Assembly: GCA_013791855.1 (NCBI GenBank)
Contig: VMTA01000019.1
Coordinates: forward strand, 62,001-126,000
DNA: 64,000 nucleotides
Direction: 5' to 3'
Source: Sideroxydans sp.
GTDB taxonomy: Bacteria > Pseudomonadota > Gammaproteobacteria > Burkholderiales > Gallionellaceae
The notes under the pieces are model-generated. The model saw nothing but the letters and a program-made list of their open reading frames with translations. It searched no databases and was not told the origin of the DNA. This document shows, piece by piece, positions 44,227-54,369 of this stretch (within the stretch, counting starts at the first letter, position 1; each line of letters opens with the position of its first letter). Made by a program: the position numbers and the translations under genes.

Positions 44227-44258
44227 GAAGAACTTAACCCTTAACATTGGAGTAGATC

Positions 44259-44987
44259 ATGGCAGCAGTCACTATGCGTCAAATGCTGGAAGCGGGTGTC
44301 CATTTCGGCCACCAGACACGTTTCTGGAATCCCAAGATGGCCCCTTATATCTTCGGTCATCGCAACAAGATCCATATCGTCAACCTGGAAAAGACCGTCG
44401 TGATGTTCAACGACGCGCTGAAGGAAGTGCGCAAGATCGCATCGAAGAAGGGCAACGTCCTGTTCGTGGCGACCAAGCGTCAAGCGCGCGAGATCATCCG
44501 CGAAGAAGCGCAGCGCGCGGGTTCTCCTTATGTCGACTACCGCTGGTTGGGCGGCATGCTCACCAACTTCAAGACCGTGCAACTGTCGATCAAGCGTCTG
44601 AAAGAACTGGAAGCCATGATCGAAGACGGCAGCATCGACAAGGTCTCCAAGAAAGAAGGCCTGATGTTCCGTCGCGAACTGGAAAAGCTGGAGCGCAGCT
44701 TGGGCGGTATCAAGGATATGCAAGGCCTGCCTTCTGCGATCTTCGTGATCGACGTCGGTTACCAGAAGGGTACCGTCACTGAAGCGCAGAAGCTGGGCAT
44801 CCCGGTCATCGGCGTGGTCGATACCAACCATAGTCCGCTCGGTGTGGACTTCGTGATTCCCGGTAACGACGACTCCAGCCAGGCGATCCGCCTGTACGCA
44901 CGCGGCGTGGCCGATGCGATCCTGGAAGGTCGCGAGCAAGCGACTACCGATCTGGTCGAACAGATCGCGGAAAAAGAAGCTGCTTAA
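44259..44987 (+). CDS. rpsB: 30S ribosomal protein S2
   Basis: S2 is a late-binding protein at the back of the 30S head, needed with S1 for mRNA binding. The 242-residue product starts [19 protein letters not shown] and carries family signatures [38 protein letters not shown] and [11 protein letters not shown]. It heads the rpsB-tsf-pyrH-frr unit; an intergenic terminator hairpin separates it from tsf. Confidence 0.98.
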   Translation: MAAVTMRQMLEAGVHFGHQTRFWNPKMAPYIFGHRNKIHIVNLEKTVVMFNDALKEVRKIASKKGNVLFVATKRQAREIIREEAQRAGSPYVDYRWLGGMLTNFKTVQLSIKRLKELEAMIEDGSIDKVSKKEGLMFRRELEKLERSLGGIKDMQGLPSAIFVIDVGYQKGTVTEAQKLGIPVIGVVDTNHSPLGVDFVIPGNDDSSQAIRLYARGVADAILEGREQATTDLVEQIAEKEAA

Positions 44988-45003
44988 GCGGCCTCTCCGT
45001 AAC

Positions 45004-45027
45004 AAGGGGGCGCAAGCCCCCTTTTTT
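45004..45027 (+). terminator. Hairpin with T-run between rpsB and tsf
   Basis: AAGGGGGC (45004-45011), GCAA loop, GCCCCCTT (45016-45023), in a run of six T's. In E. coli a partial terminator at the same place sets the rpsB to tsf ratio; the same is plausible here. Confidence 0.83.
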
Positions 45028-45062
45028 GTAACTGAATTCTGTTGAAATATTAGGAGTGTGAC

Positions 45063-45962
45063 ATGGCGGAAATCACCGCAAGCATGGTTAAAGAACTGCG
45101 TGAGGCCACCGGCCTCGGCATGATGGAGTGCAAGAAGGCACTGGTAGAGACCGATGGCGATGCCAAGGCTGCTGAAGAGTTGCTGCGCATCAAGAGCGGC
45201 GCCAAGGCCAGCAAGGCCGCATCGCGCGTGACTGCTGAAGGCGTGATCGGTTCTTATCTGTCTGCCGACGGCAAGATCGGCGCCGTGGCTGAAGTGAACT
45301 GTGAAACAGACTTCGTGGCCAAGAACGACGACTTCATGGCGTTCGCCAAGAACGTCGCCGAGACTGTGGCGAAGAACAATCCTGCCGATATCGACGCTTT
45401 GCTGGGCATGAAGCTGGCGAACGGTGCCGGTAGTGTGGAAGAAGATCGCAAAGCGCTGGTGATGAAGTTGGGCGAGAACCTGACCGTGCGCCGTATCGAG
45501 CGTTACGAGACCGCCACCGGTCAACTGGCGACCTATCTGCACGGCAACAGGATCGGTGTGATGGTCAACTACGAAGGTGGTGACGAGGCGTTGGGCAAGG
45601 ATCTGGCGATGCACATCGCGGCTTCCAAGCCGAAGTCGGTAGATGCCTCCGGCGTGAATCCAGAAGACATCGAGACCGAGCGCCGTATCGCTATCGAAAA
45701 GGCCAAGGAATCCGGCAAGCCGGAAGCCATGCTGGAAAAGATCGCCGAAGGCACCGTGCAAAAGTTCCTCAAGGAAGTGACGCTGATGGGCCAGGTTTTC
45801 GTCAAGGCAGAAGACGGCAAGCAGACTATCGAGCAACTGCTGAAGAGCAAGGGTGCTTCGGTCACCGCTTTCCAGATGTTCGTGGTCGGCGAAGGCATCG
45901 AGAAGAAGGTCGAAGACTACGCGGCTGAAGTCGCTGCCGCTGCTGCCGCACTGAAAGGCTAA
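45063..45962 (+). CDS. tsf: Elongation factor Ts
   Basis: EF-Ts exchanges GDP for GTP on EF-Tu. The 299-residue product has the N-terminal UBA-like domain with [24 protein letters not shown] and the core motif [13 protein letters not shown] near residue 80. Length is usual for beta/gammaproteobacteria. It lies 75 bases after rpsB and two bases before pyrH. Confidence 0.98.
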   Translation: MAEITASMVKELREATGLGMMECKKALVETDGDAKAAEELLRIKSGAKASKAASRVTAEGVIGSYLSADGKIGAVAEVNCETDFVAKNDDFMAFAKNVAETVAKNNPADIDALLGMKLANGAGSVEEDRKALVMKLGENLTVRRIERYETATGQLATYLHGNRIGVMVNYEGGDEALGKDLAMHIAASKPKSVDASGVNPEDIETERRIAIEKAKESGKPEAMLEKIAEGTVQKFLKEVTLMGQVFVKAEDGKQTIEQLLKSKGASVTAFQMFVVGEGIEKKVEDYAAEVAAAAAALKG

Positions 45963-45964
45963 CC

Positions 45965-46684
45965 ATGACCGCACCCGCCTACAAACGCATCCTGCTCAAA
46001 CTCTCCGGCGAAGCCCTGATGGGCGATGACAGCTACGGTATCAACCGTGCCGTCATCGAACGCATCGTGGCCGAGATCAAGGAGGTGGTCGAGTTGGGTG
46101 TGGAGGTGGCGATGGTGGTCGGCGGTGGCAATATCTTCCGTGGTGTCGCTCCGGCGGCGGCAGGGATGGACAGGGCCACCGCCGATTACATGGGCATGCT
46201 GGCCACGGTGATGAATTCGATGGCCTTGCAGGACGCGATGACACGCGCCGGGCTGGACTGTCGCGTGCAGTCCGCGCTGAGCCTGGAGCAAGTCGCCGAG
46301 CCGTTCATACGTGGCAAGGCTTTGCGTTATCTGGAAGACGGCAAGGTGGTTATATTTGCGGCGGGTATCGGTAGTCCGTTCTTCACTACCGATACGGCGG
46401 CTGCACTGCGCGGGGTCGAGATGACTGCCGATGTGGTGATCAAAGCCACCAAGGTCGACGGTATCTATACCGATGATCCGAAGAAGAACCCCGATGCGAT
46501 CCGCTATCAGAGCCTGAGCTTTGATGAGGCGATCAGCAAGAATCTGAAGGTGATGGATGCGACGGCGCTGACCCTGTGTCGCGACCAGAAGCTGCCCATC
46601 ATCGTGTTTAGCATCTTCAAGCCGGGCGCGCTCAAGCGCGTGGTGTTCGGCGAAGGTGAAGGTACTTTGGTAAGAGTCGATTAG
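45965..46684 (+). CDS. pyrH: UMP kinase
   Basis: PyrH phosphorylates UMP to UDP and belongs to the amino-acid-kinase fold. The 239-residue product has [14 protein letters not shown] at the N-terminus, [10 protein letters not shown] near residue 56, [11 protein letters not shown]-type [13 protein letters not shown], and [12 protein letters not shown]. Starts two bases after tsf and is followed by frr after nine bases. Confidence 0.97.
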   Translation: MTAPAYKRILLKLSGEALMGDDSYGINRAVIERIVAEIKEVVELGVEVAMVVGGGNIFRGVAPAAAGMDRATADYMGMLATVMNSMALQDAMTRAGLDCRVQSALSLEQVAEPFIRGKALRYLEDGKVVIFAAGIGSPFFTTDTAAALRGVEMTADVVIKATKVDGIYTDDPKKNPDAIRYQSLSFDEAISKNLKVMDATALTLCRDQKLPIIVFSIFKPGALKRVVFGEGEGTLVRVD

Positions 46685-46693
46685 GAGCGAAGC

Positions 46694-47251
46694 ATGATCT
46701 CTGACATCAAGAAGAACGTAGAACAAAAGATGCAAAAGTCGCTAGATGCACTGAAGACCGACTTGAGCAAGATCCGTACAGGACGCGCGCATACCGGTAT
46801 TCTGGATCACGTGATGGTTGAGTATTACGGAACACCCACACCGGTGAATATGGTGGCCAACGTCACACTGACAGATGCGCGCACCATCGGCGTGCAGCCT
46901 TACGAAAAGAACATGATCGGACCAGTCGAAAAGGCGATCCGCGATTCCGATCTGGGTCTGAATCCGGCCACCAACGGCGAGATTATCCGTGTGCCGATGC
47001 CGATGTTGACTGAAGAGCGTCGCCGCGACCTGATCAAGGTGGTGAAGAGCGAAGGCGAGGATGCCAAGATCGCCGTGCGTAACATCCGCCGCGAAGCCAA
47101 TGAGCAGCTGAAGAAGCTGCTCAAGGACAAGGAAGTCGGCGAGGATGATGAGCGCCGCGCGCAGGACGATGTGCAGAAACTGACCGACCGCTACGTCGCC
47201 GAGATCGACAAGGCATTGCAGTCCAAAGAAGTCGACCTGATGGCGGTCTGA
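46694..47251 (+). CDS. frr: Ribosome recycling factor
   Basis: RRF splits post-termination ribosomes together with EF-G. The 185-residue product is full length, with [21 protein letters not shown] near residue 22, [13 protein letters not shown] and [31 protein letters not shown] precedes the ATG. A facing repeat array of heptamers separates it from uppS. Confidence 0.98.
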   Translation: MISDIKKNVEQKMQKSLDALKTDLSKIRTGRAHTGILDHVMVEYYGTPTPVNMVANVTLTDARTIGVQPYEKNMIGPVEKAIRDSDLGLNPATNGEIIRVPMPMLTEERRRDLIKVVKSEGEDAKIAVRNIRREANEQLKKLLKDKEVGEDDERRAQDDVQKLTDRYVAEIDKALQSKEVDLMAV

Positions 47252-47258
47252 TAGGACT

Positions 47259-47338
47259 GGGGATATGGGATTTAGGATTTTGGATCGAGTATGACTTCCA
47301 GCCCATCCTGAATCCCAGATCCCACATCCCAGATCCTA
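47259..47338. repeat. Facing heptamer repeat arrays between frr and uppS
   Basis: Four heptamers of the form TGGGATN occur on plus (47259-47286: GGGGATA, TGGGATT, TAGGATT, TTGGATC). Five occur on minus (read as catcctg, aatccca, gatccca, catccca, gatccta at 47304-47338). The arms are complementary enough to form an imperfect hairpin in the mRNA, with a loop around 47287-47303. The right arm ends three bases before the uppS ATG. Confidence 0.72.
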
Positions 47339-47341
47339 AAC

Positions 47342-48103
47342 ATGGCTCTATTCAAAAGCTCCACACGCACCATCCCCGAGACAGCAGCCGTCCCGCGCCA
47401 TATCGCCATTATCATGGATGGCAACGGACGTTGGGCAAAACAGCGTTTCATGCCGCGCGTGATGGGCCATCAGCGCGGTGTGGAAACGGTGCGCGAAGTG
47501 GTCAAAGCCTGTCGCCAGATGGGTGTGGAATATCTGACGCTGTTCGCTTTCAGCAGCGAGAACTGGCGCCGTCCCGCCGACGAAGTCTCTTTCCTGATGC
47601 AGCTGTTCCTGAAGATGCTGGAGCGCGAAGTCTCCAAGCTGCATGAGAACAACATCTGCCTGAAGATCATCGGTGACCGTAGTCGTTTCGACGCGGCGCT
47701 GGTGCAACACATCGAAGCAGCAGAGCGGCTTACTGCCGCAAACACCGGTCTCACACTTACCATCGCCGCCAACTACGGTGGACGCTGGGACATCATGCAG
47801 GCCATGCATGCATTGAGCCTGGCACACCCCGAGCGCGCCACCGCCTTCGAGGAAGAAGAACTCGCACCCTATCTTTCCATGCATTACGCGCCGGAACCGG
47901 ATCTGTTCATCCGCACCGGGGGTGAAAAACGCATCAGCAATTTCCTGCTGTGGCAATTGGCCTATACAGAGCTGTTCTTCACCGACACGCTGTGGCCAGC
48001 TTTCGATCGCAAGGCGCTGGAGGAGGCGATCAAGTCCTATCAAAAACGCGAACGCCGTTTCGGCCGTACCAGCGAACAACTTAAGGGAAATGACGATGCT
48101 TAG
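47342..48103 (+). CDS. uppS: Undecaprenyl diphosphate synthase
   Basis: UppS extends farnesyl diphosphate with eight cis isoprene units to the carrier lipid of peptidoglycan and O-antigen. The 253-residue product has [16 protein letters not shown] near residue 20 (catalytic aspartate), [24 protein letters not shown] and the C-terminal [20 protein letters not shown]. No Shine-Dalgarno sequence is visible before the ATG; the repeat array occupies that place. It overlaps the next gene by a few bases. Confidence 0.96.
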   Translation: MALFKSSTRTIPETAAVPRHIAIIMDGNGRWAKQRFMPRVMGHQRGVETVREVVKACRQMGVEYLTLFAFSSENWRRPADEVSFLMQLFLKMLEREVSKLHENNICLKIIGDRSRFDAALVQHIEAAERLTAANTGLTLTIAANYGGRWDIMQAMHALSLAHPERATAFEEEELAPYLSMHYAPEPDLFIRTGGEKRISNFLLWQLAYTELFFTDTLWPAFDRKALEEAIKSYQKRERRFGRTSEQLKGNDDA

Positions 48104-48926
48104 ATCGCGCGTGATCACCGCCTTCATCTTGCTGGTGTTGCTGCTCGCGGCGCTATTCCTGTTGCCCGCACTGGGCTGGTCCTTGCTGGTGATCGCCATG
48201 GTGATGCAGGGCACATCCGAATGGGCTCGCCTGTCCGGACTGCAAGGGACGGCTGCAAAGTCCTATTGGGGCGTCACGCTGCTGTTGATGCTGGGCCTGC
48301 TGTGGATGGATATGAATCTTGAGCCGGGTGCGATGAACTATCCACATCTGACGGCTTACCTGTTTTCCGCCTTGCTGTGGCTGATCGTGGTGCCGGCCTG
48401 GCTGATGAGCGGCGTAAAGGTCAAACATCAGGGCTTGATGATGCTGGTCGGATGGGTGGTGTTGATTCCGACCGGCTTGGCCATGATCGACTTGCGTGCC
48501 TGGGCACCCAGTCCGTGGATGTTGCTGTTCGTGATGGGGGTCGTGTGGGTGGCGGATAGCGCCGCCTATTTCGCCGGACGCAAATACGGCAAGACCAAGC
48601 TGGCGCCCAGTATCAGTCCGGGCAAGACTTGGGAAGGTGTGGCGGGTGCGATCCTGGGCGTTTCCATCTATGTGGCACTGGTGTGGACGTTCAGTACCGA
48701 ATTCTCGCGGTTGCAGGTGCTGCCGGCGTTGATGCTCACCGCTTGGTGGTGGGTGGTGCTGGCCGTGCTTGGCGATCTGTTCGAGTCAGCCATCAAGCGT
48801 CAGGCGGGCGTCAAGGATAGCGGGGCGCTGCTGCCCGGCCATGGCGGTTTGCTGGATCGCATCGACGCGCTGACTTCCACCTTGCCGCTGGCCATGCTGG
48901 CGCTGCTCTTTCACGGGCTGAACTAG
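48096..48926 (+). CDS. cdsA: Phosphatidate cytidylyltransferase
   Basis: CdsA makes CDP-diacylglycerol from phosphatidate and CTP in the inner membrane. The 276-residue product has about eight hydrophobic segments and the family signature [20 protein letters not shown] near residue 235 followed by [10 protein letters not shown] take the ATG at 48096, eight bases after AAGGGA, inside the uppS 3' end; an ATG at 48090 is also possible. The stop overlaps the dxr start (TAGTG). Confidence 0.95.
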   Translation: MLRSRVITAFILLVLLLAALFLLPALGWSLLVIAMVMQGTSEWARLSGLQGTAAKSYWGVTLLLMLGLLWMDMNLEPGAMNYPHLTAYLFSALLWLIVVPAWLMSGVKVKHQGLMMLVGWVVLIPTGLAMIDLRAWAPSPWMLLFVMGVVWVADSAAYFAGRKYGKTKLAPSISPGKTWEGVAGAILGVSIYVALVWTFSTEFSRLQVLPALMLTAWWWVVLAVLGDLFESAIKRQAGVKDSGALLPGHGGLLDRIDALTSTLPLAMLALLFHGLN

Positions 48927-50107
48927 TGCAGAACCTCACCGTTCTTGGCTCCACAGGGAGCATAGGAAAAAGCACGCTGGATGTTGTTGCACGACATCCG
49001 GATCGTTACCGCATCATCGCCCTGACCGCGAGTCAGCAAGATGAATTGCTGTTCGAACAATGTCAGCAGTTCCGCCCGCATTTCGCCGTGCTGCTCGACG
49101 AGGCGGCGGCCGAACGTCTGCGCAAGCGTATCGTTGCTGCGGGACTTGATGTTGAAGTGTTATGCGGCAATGAATCTTTGGTGCGGGTCGCTACCTTGCC
49201 GGAAGTGCATGCGGTGATGGCGGCCATCGTCGGCGCGGCGGGCATGCGTCCCACGCTGGCGGCGGCGGAAGCGGGAAAGAAGATACTACTGGCGAACAAA
49301 GAGACACTGGTACTGGCTGGTCACCTGTTCATGGATGCGGTGCGCCGCAGCGGTGCGGCGCTGTTACCTATCGACAGCGAACACAACGCTATCTTCCAGT
49401 CCTTGCCGCACGATTACGCAGGGAATATGCAGCAGAGTGGCGTCAGCAAGATCTTGCTGACTGCCTCGGGCGGCCCGTTCCGCAACACACCTTTGTCGGC
49501 CCTGCAGAATGTCACACCGGATCAGGCTTGCGCCCATCCCAACTGGAGCATGGGGCGCAAGATTTCGGTCGATTCTGCCAGCATGATGAACAAAGGGTTG
49601 GAGGTGATCGAGGTGCACTGGCTGTTCAATGCCGCGGCCGATGACATTCAGGTGGTCGTGCATCCGCAAAGTGTGATCCATTCCATGGTGCAGTACGTCG
49701 ACGGTTCGGTGCTGGCGCAGCTCGGCAATCCGGACATGCGCACGCCCATCGCCTACGCCTTGGCCTGGCCGGAGCGTATCGCTTCCGGGGTTGCGCCGCT
49801 TGATCTGTTCGCCATCGCCAAGCTGGATTTCGTCGCGCCCGACCTTGAGCGCTTCCCTTGCCTGGCATTGGCGTATCAAGCCCTGCGTGCCGGCGGCACT
49901 GTGCCGGCGCTGCTCAATGCTGCGAATGAAGTGGCGGTGGATGCGTTCCTCAATCATCGCATCGCCTTCCTCGATATTCCGCGCCTGATCGCGTCCGTGA
50001 TGGCGGCGGTACCGCGTTGTGAAGTGCATCAGTTGCAGGATGTGCTGGACGCCGACGCTGCAGCGCGTGAATGCGCTCGGACGTGGGTGCGGGAAAACAC
50101 AAAGTGA
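48926..50107 (+). CDS. dxr: 1-deoxy-D-xylulose-5-phosphate reductoisomerase
   Basis: Dxr (IspC) makes methylerythritol phosphate with NADPH, the committed step of the MEP isoprenoid pathway. The 393-residue product begins with the NADPH motif [18 protein letters not shown], and has [12 protein letters not shown] near residue 122, [11 protein letters not shown] and the metal/substrate region [10 protein letters not shown]. The start codon is GTG overlapping the cdsA stop. Supply of isoprene units here suits its place next to uppS. Confidence 0.97.
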   Translation: MQNLTVLGSTGSIGKSTLDVVARHPDRYRIIALTASQQDELLFEQCQQFRPHFAVLLDEAAAERLRKRIVAAGLDVEVLCGNESLVRVATLPEVHAVMAAIVGAAGMRPTLAAAEAGKKILLANKETLVLAGHLFMDAVRRSGAALLPIDSEHNAIFQSLPHDYAGNMQQSGVSKILLTASGGPFRNTPLSALQNVTPDQACAHPNWSMGRKISVDSASMMNKGLEVIEVHWLFNAAADDIQVVVHPQSVIHSMVQYVDGSVLAQLGNPDMRTPIAYALAWPERIASGVAPLDLFAIAKLDFVAPDLERFPCLALAYQALRAGGTVPALLNAANEVAVDAFLNHRIAFLDIPRLIASVMAAVPRCEVHQLQDVLDADAAARECARTWVRENTK

Positions 50108-50144
50108 TGTTGCGCCTATCACTGACTGGATCCGGGGAGAACGC

Positions 50145-51500
50145 ATGATCACCCTGCTTTCCTTCGTCGTCGCCATCGTCGTGCTGGTCGTGTTCCATGA
50201 ATACGGCCACTATCTGGTCGCGCGCTGGTGCGGCGTGAAGGTGCTGCGTTTCTCGGTCGGTTTCGGCAATGTCATCTACTCGCGCCGCTTCGGCAAAGAC
50301 GGCACCGAATGGGCGTTGTCCGCCATCCCGCTGGGCGGTTACGTGAAGATGCTGGATGAGCGCGAGGGAGACGTCGCGCCGAATGATTTGCGCCACGCTT
50401 TCAATCGTAAGCCGGTGTTGCAGCGCATGGCCATCGTCGTGGCAGGGCCGCTGGCCAATCTGTTGCTGGCCGTGGTGTTGTACTGGGCGCTGTTCATGTA
50501 CGGTGTGCCCGGGATCAAACCGGTGCTGGGCGAGATCGCGCCGGGCACTCCGGCCGCCGTCGCTGCCTTGCACACTCAAAGCACTATCGTCAGTATCAAT
50601 GGACAAGCCACGCAAAGTTGGCAGGAAGTACGCTGGACTTTGCTCGACCTGATCCTGCAGCAGCGTTCCGCTACCTTGCAACTGCGCGACCGAATGGATG
50701 TTATCGTTGAACGGAAGTTGGATATGTCCGGTCTGTCTGCGGCCGATCTGGACGGCGACTTCATGCGCAAGTTGGGTCTGTTGCCATACCAGCCGCCGGT
50801 GTATCCGGTTATCGGCCAGTTGACGGAAGACGGTGCGGCGGCACAGGCGGGCATGAAGACGGGTGACCGTGTGTTGTCCGTGAATGGCGAGACGGTGGCG
50901 TTATGGACAGACTGGGTCGAGGTGATCCGGGCGCATCCCGAACAGATGTTGCTGCTCGAGATCGAACGTGACGGTGCGAGTATCGACCTGACGATCAAAC
51001 CGGCAGCAGTCATTGATAAAGGCGAACGCATCGGTCGCATCGGCGCGGGGGCACAGATCGATCAAAAAGCTTTTGAGGCATTGCTGACTGAAGTACGTTA
51101 CCCGCCGTTGCAAGCACTGTCTGAAGGGCTAAGCAAAACTTGGGAGACGGCCGTCATCAGCCTGAAGATGATGGGCAAGATGGTCATGGGCGAAGTGTCG
51201 CTGAAGAACCTGTCCGGCCCGATCACCATCGCCGACTATGCCGGTCAGTCGGCGATGATGGGCTTAGGGGCCTATGTGGGTTTCCTAGCACTGATTAGCA
51301 TCAGTCTGGGAATATTGAATCTGCTGCCGATCCCGTTATTGGATGGCGGTCATTTGCTGTATTATTCGGTCGAATTTTTCAAGGGCAGTCCGGTCTCTGA
51401 CTATCTGTGGGAAGCAGGACAGAAAGTCGGTATCGCACTCTTGGTGACCATGATGGCTTTTGCGTTGTACAACGACGTGAGCCGCCTGATTTTGGGTTAA
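50145..51500 (+). CDS. rseP: Site-2 intramembrane metalloprotease RseP
   Basis: RseP cleaves the anti-sigma factor RseA within the membrane and so activates the envelope stress sigma factor. The 451-residue product has the zinc site HEYGHY in the first membrane helix (about residue 18-23), two PDZ domains in the middle (about 110-300), and the C-terminal membrane part with LLNLLPIPLLDGGHLLYY (third zinc ligand D). GGGGAG lies before the ATG at 50145. Next gene bamA follows in six bases. Confidence 0.96.
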   Translation: MITLLSFVVAIVVLVVFHEYGHYLVARWCGVKVLRFSVGFGNVIYSRRFGKDGTEWALSAIPLGGYVKMLDEREGDVAPNDLRHAFNRKPVLQRMAIVVAGPLANLLLAVVLYWALFMYGVPGIKPVLGEIAPGTPAAVAALHTQSTIVSINGQATQSWQEVRWTLLDLILQQRSATLQLRDRMDVIVERKLDMSGLSAADLDGDFMRKLGLLPYQPPVYPVIGQLTEDGAAAQAGMKTGDRVLSVNGETVALWTDWVEVIRAHPEQMLLLEIERDGASIDLTIKPAAVIDKGERIGRIGAGAQIDQKAFEALLTEVRYPPLQALSEGLSKTWETAVISLKMMGKMVMGEVSLKNLSGPITIADYAGQSAMMGLGAYVGFLALISISLGILNLLPIPLLDGGHLLYYSVEFFKGSPVSDYLWEAGQKVGIALLVTMMAFALYNDVSRLILG

Positions 51501-51506
51501 TAAACA

Positions 51507-53789
51507 ATGGATTTTAGAAAATTAGCGGGCGTGATTGCGCTTGTATACGGCGCGTCTGCCTGGGCGGGGCAGCCTTTTGTGGTGAAAGACATCCGCATCG
51601 AGGGTATTCAGCGCACCGAAGCGGGCACTGTGTTCAGCTATCTGCCGGTCAAGGTCGGGGATACGCTGGATGATGACCGTGCGACATCAGCTCTGCGTGC
51701 CTTGTTTTCCACCGGCTTCTTCAAAGATGTGCAGTTGCTGGAAGAGCAAGGTGTGCTGGTGGTGCGCGTGCAGGAGCGTCCGACCATCGCCAGCGTCGAG
51801 CTGGACGGCATCAAGGATTTCCCCAAGCCGCAGTTGCTGGAGAACCTGAAACTGGTCGGATTGGCCGAAGGCCGCATCTTCGACAAATCGGCGCTGGAAA
51901 AATCCGAGAACGAATTGAAGCGTCAGTACATCGCCCGCGGCAAGTATGGGGTGTCCGTCAAGACGAAAGTGACGGAGCTGGAGCGCAACCGTGTCGCGGT
52001 CAGCCTGGATGTGGTCGAAGGCAAGCCTTCCAAGATCCGTCAGATCAATATCATCGGCAACACGCATTTCAGTGATGACGATCTGCTCGGCGAGATGAAA
52101 CTGACCACGCCTGGCTGGTTCACCTGGCTCAGTAGCAACGATCAGTATTCGAAACCGAAATTGTCTGCCGACATCGAGAACCTCCGCAGCCTCTACCTGA
52201 ACTCGGGTTACATGGACTTCTCCATCGACTCGACCAACGTGACGATCTCTGCCGACAAGAAGGACATCTACATCACGCTCGCGTTGACCGAGGGCGAGCA
52301 GTATTCCATCTCGGACATCAAGGTGGCGGGTGCCAAGGGCGTGTTCAGCAACGAGGCGCTGCGCGCCATGGTCGATGTGCAGCCGGGACAGGTGTTCTCG
52401 CGCGAGGCCCTGACCGCCGCTTCGGAGAAGATCCGCGAGAATCTGGGCGAGGAGGGCTATGCTTTCGCCAACGTGAACATCGTGCCGGATATCGACAAGG
52501 AGAAGCATCAGGCCGCGTTCACCTTCGTGGTGGACCCCATGCAGCGTGCCTATGTGCGCAACATCAATGTCTCCGGAAACGACAAGACCAAGGACGAAGT
52601 GATCCGGCGCGAGTTCCGCCAGATGGAAGGCGGCTGGTTCGCCACCTCCAAGATCAAGAAATCCAAGCAGCGCATCGACCGCCTCGGGTTCTTCGAGAGC
52701 GTGAACGTCGAGACTCATCAGGTACCGGGCAGTACCGACCAACTTGATCTGGATCTGACGGTGGCGGAGAAATCCACCGGCAACTTCAACATCGGTATGG
52801 GTTTCAGCAACGGGGAGGGTCTGACCTTCATGGGCGGCATCACCCAGTCCAACCTGTTCGGCACGGGCAACTACCTGTCCACGCAGGTCAACACCAGCAA
52901 GGTGAATCAGGTGTACTCGGTGTCCTATACCAACCCGTATTACACCGACGATGGCATAAGCCGCGGCTTCGACCTTTACAAGCGGCGCTCGGACGTCACA
53001 TCGACCAGCATCAGCCAGTACACCTCCGAGACCTACGGTGGTGGCGTCCGCTACGGCGTGCCGATCAGCGATGAAGAGATGTTCCACTATGGATTGGCCT
53101 TGGAGAACACCACGATCGGCCTGACCAGCAACAGTCCGCAACGATTCATCGATTACATAGCGACCTTTGGCGAGACCAACCAGAACATGCTGGGTACCAT
53201 AGGCTGGTCGCGCGATACGCGTGATAACGCGCTGTTCCCGAGTGAAGGGGCGATCCAGCGCGCCAACATCGAGGCTTCCCTGCCGGTATCCGGCCAGCGT
53301 TTTTACAAGGTCACCTATACCCAGCAGTGGTACCAGCCGCTGACTGAGAATCTGATCCTGCACCTGAACGGTGATCTGGGCTTGGCGGATGGATATAGCG
53401 GCATGGCGCTACCGTTCTTCAAGAGCCTGTATGCAGGCGGTTCGGGCAGCGTCCGGGGATATGATTACAACTCTTTGGGTCCGCGCGATGCCAGCGGATA
53501 TTCGCTGGGCGGTAACCGGCGCGTGGTGGGAAACGCAGAGATTTTGTTCCCCATGCCGGGCATGGAAAAGAGCCGGTCGCTGCGCATGAGCCTATTTCTT
53601 GACGGTGGCGCGGTCTACGGCGATGCTACGCAGACGCCGGCGTCGGAGGGAATGCGCTATGCTGGCGGCTTGGGACTGACCTGGTTCTCGCCGGCCGGTC
53701 CGATACAGATCAGTTGGGCCAAGGCATTGAATACACAGCCGCAGGACAAGCTGCAATTCTTCCAGTTCACCATGGGTGGCATGTTCTAG
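51507..53789 (+). CDS. bamA: Outer membrane protein assembly factor BamA
   Basis: BamA inserts beta-barrel proteins into the outer membrane. The 760-residue product has a signal peptide (ending SAWA, about residue 20), five POTRA domains (about 22-420, e.g. PFVVKDIRIEGIQRTEAGTVF and YVRNINVSGNDKTKDEVIRREF), and a 16-strand barrel with the conserved VRGYDYNSLGPRD loop near residue 645. It ends in a phenylalanine (MGGMF). Confidence 0.97.
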   Translation: MDFRKLAGVIALVYGASAWAGQPFVVKDIRIEGIQRTEAGTVFSYLPVKVGDTLDDDRATSALRALFSTGFFKDVQLLEEQGVLVVRVQERPTIASVELDGIKDFPKPQLLENLKLVGLAEGRIFDKSALEKSENELKRQYIARGKYGVSVKTKVTELERNRVAVSLDVVEGKPSKIRQINIIGNTHFSDDDLLGEMKLTTPGWFTWLSSNDQYSKPKLSADIENLRSLYLNSGYMDFSIDSTNVTISADKKDIYITLALTEGEQYSISDIKVAGAKGVFSNEALRAMVDVQPGQVFSREALTAASEKIRENLGEEGYAFANVNIVPDIDKEKHQAAFTFVVDPMQRAYVRNINVSGNDKTKDEVIRREFRQMEGGWFATSKIKKSKQRIDRLGFFESVNVETHQVPGSTDQLDLDLTVAEKSTGNFNIGMGFSNGEGLTFMGGITQSNLFGTGNYLSTQVNTSKVNQVYSVSYTNPYYTDDGISRGFDLYKRRSDVTSTSISQYTSETYGGGVRYGVPISDEEMFHYGLALENTTIGLTSNSPQRFIDYIATFGETNQNMLGTIGWSRDTRDNALFPSEGAIQRANIEASLPVSGQRFYKVTYTQQWYQPLTENLILHLNGDLGLADGYSGMALPFFKSLYAGGSGSVRGYDYNSLGPRDASGYSLGGNRRVVGNAEILFPMPGMEKSRSLRMSLFLDGGAVYGDATQTPASEGMRYAGGLGLTWFSPAGPIQISWAKALNTQPQDKLQFFQFTMGGMF

Positions 53790-53832
53790 CGGTCAGTACC
53801 TTCGCTGGTTTGATGTCCGATAAGGAGCAATC

Positions 53833-54348
53833 ATGAAGAACATATTCGTTGCATTCGTTTTTGGGGCGCTGGTCGCTGCCAATGTCCAGGCTGCTGATTT
53901 CCGTATCGGTATCGTCGATACCGAGCGCATCCTGCGCGAATCCGCGCAGGCGCTTGCCGCGCAGAAGAAGATCGACAAGGAGTTCGCGATACGCGACCAG
54001 GAGATCAAGAAGCTGGCCGGCGAGCTGAAGGACGTGCAAGAGGATCTGGAAAGTAACCGTGGCAAGTTGTCCGATTCTTCGCGCCGCATCAAAGAGCGCG
54101 AGATCGCCAATCTCAATCTGCAATTGCAGACCCGTCAGCGCGAGTTCCGTGAAGATTTGAGTCTGCGCCAGAACGAAGAGCTGGCACAGATCCTCGCCAA
54201 GGCAGACAAGGCGATCCGTGCCATCGCCGAGAGCGAGCAATACGATGTCATCCTGCAGGAAGCCGTTTACCGCAATCCGCGCGTGGATATCACCGACAAG
54301 GTACTCAAATATCTGGAAGGCGAGCCGCTGTCCGGGTCGGCTAAGTGA
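53833..54348 (+). CDS. skp: OmpH/Skp family periplasmic chaperone
   Basis: Skp shields unfolded outer-membrane proteins in the periplasm before delivery to BamA. The 171-residue product has a signal peptide (cleavage near VQA, residue 20), IGIVDTERILRES and a long charged coiled coil (about 40-130), the tentacle region of the jellyfish-shaped trimer. AAGGAG precedes the ATG. It sits between bamA and lpxD as in many proteobacteria. Confidence 0.93.
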   Translation: MKNIFVAFVFGALVAANVQAADFRIGIVDTERILRESAQALAAQKKIDKEFAIRDQEIKKLAGELKDVQEDLESNRGKLSDSSRRIKEREIANLNLQLQTRQREFREDLSLRQNEELAQILAKADKAIRAIAESEQYDVILQEAVYRNPRVDITDKVLKYLEGEPLSGSAK

Positions 54349-54369
54349 CGTTTCAACAGGGTTGAGCAG

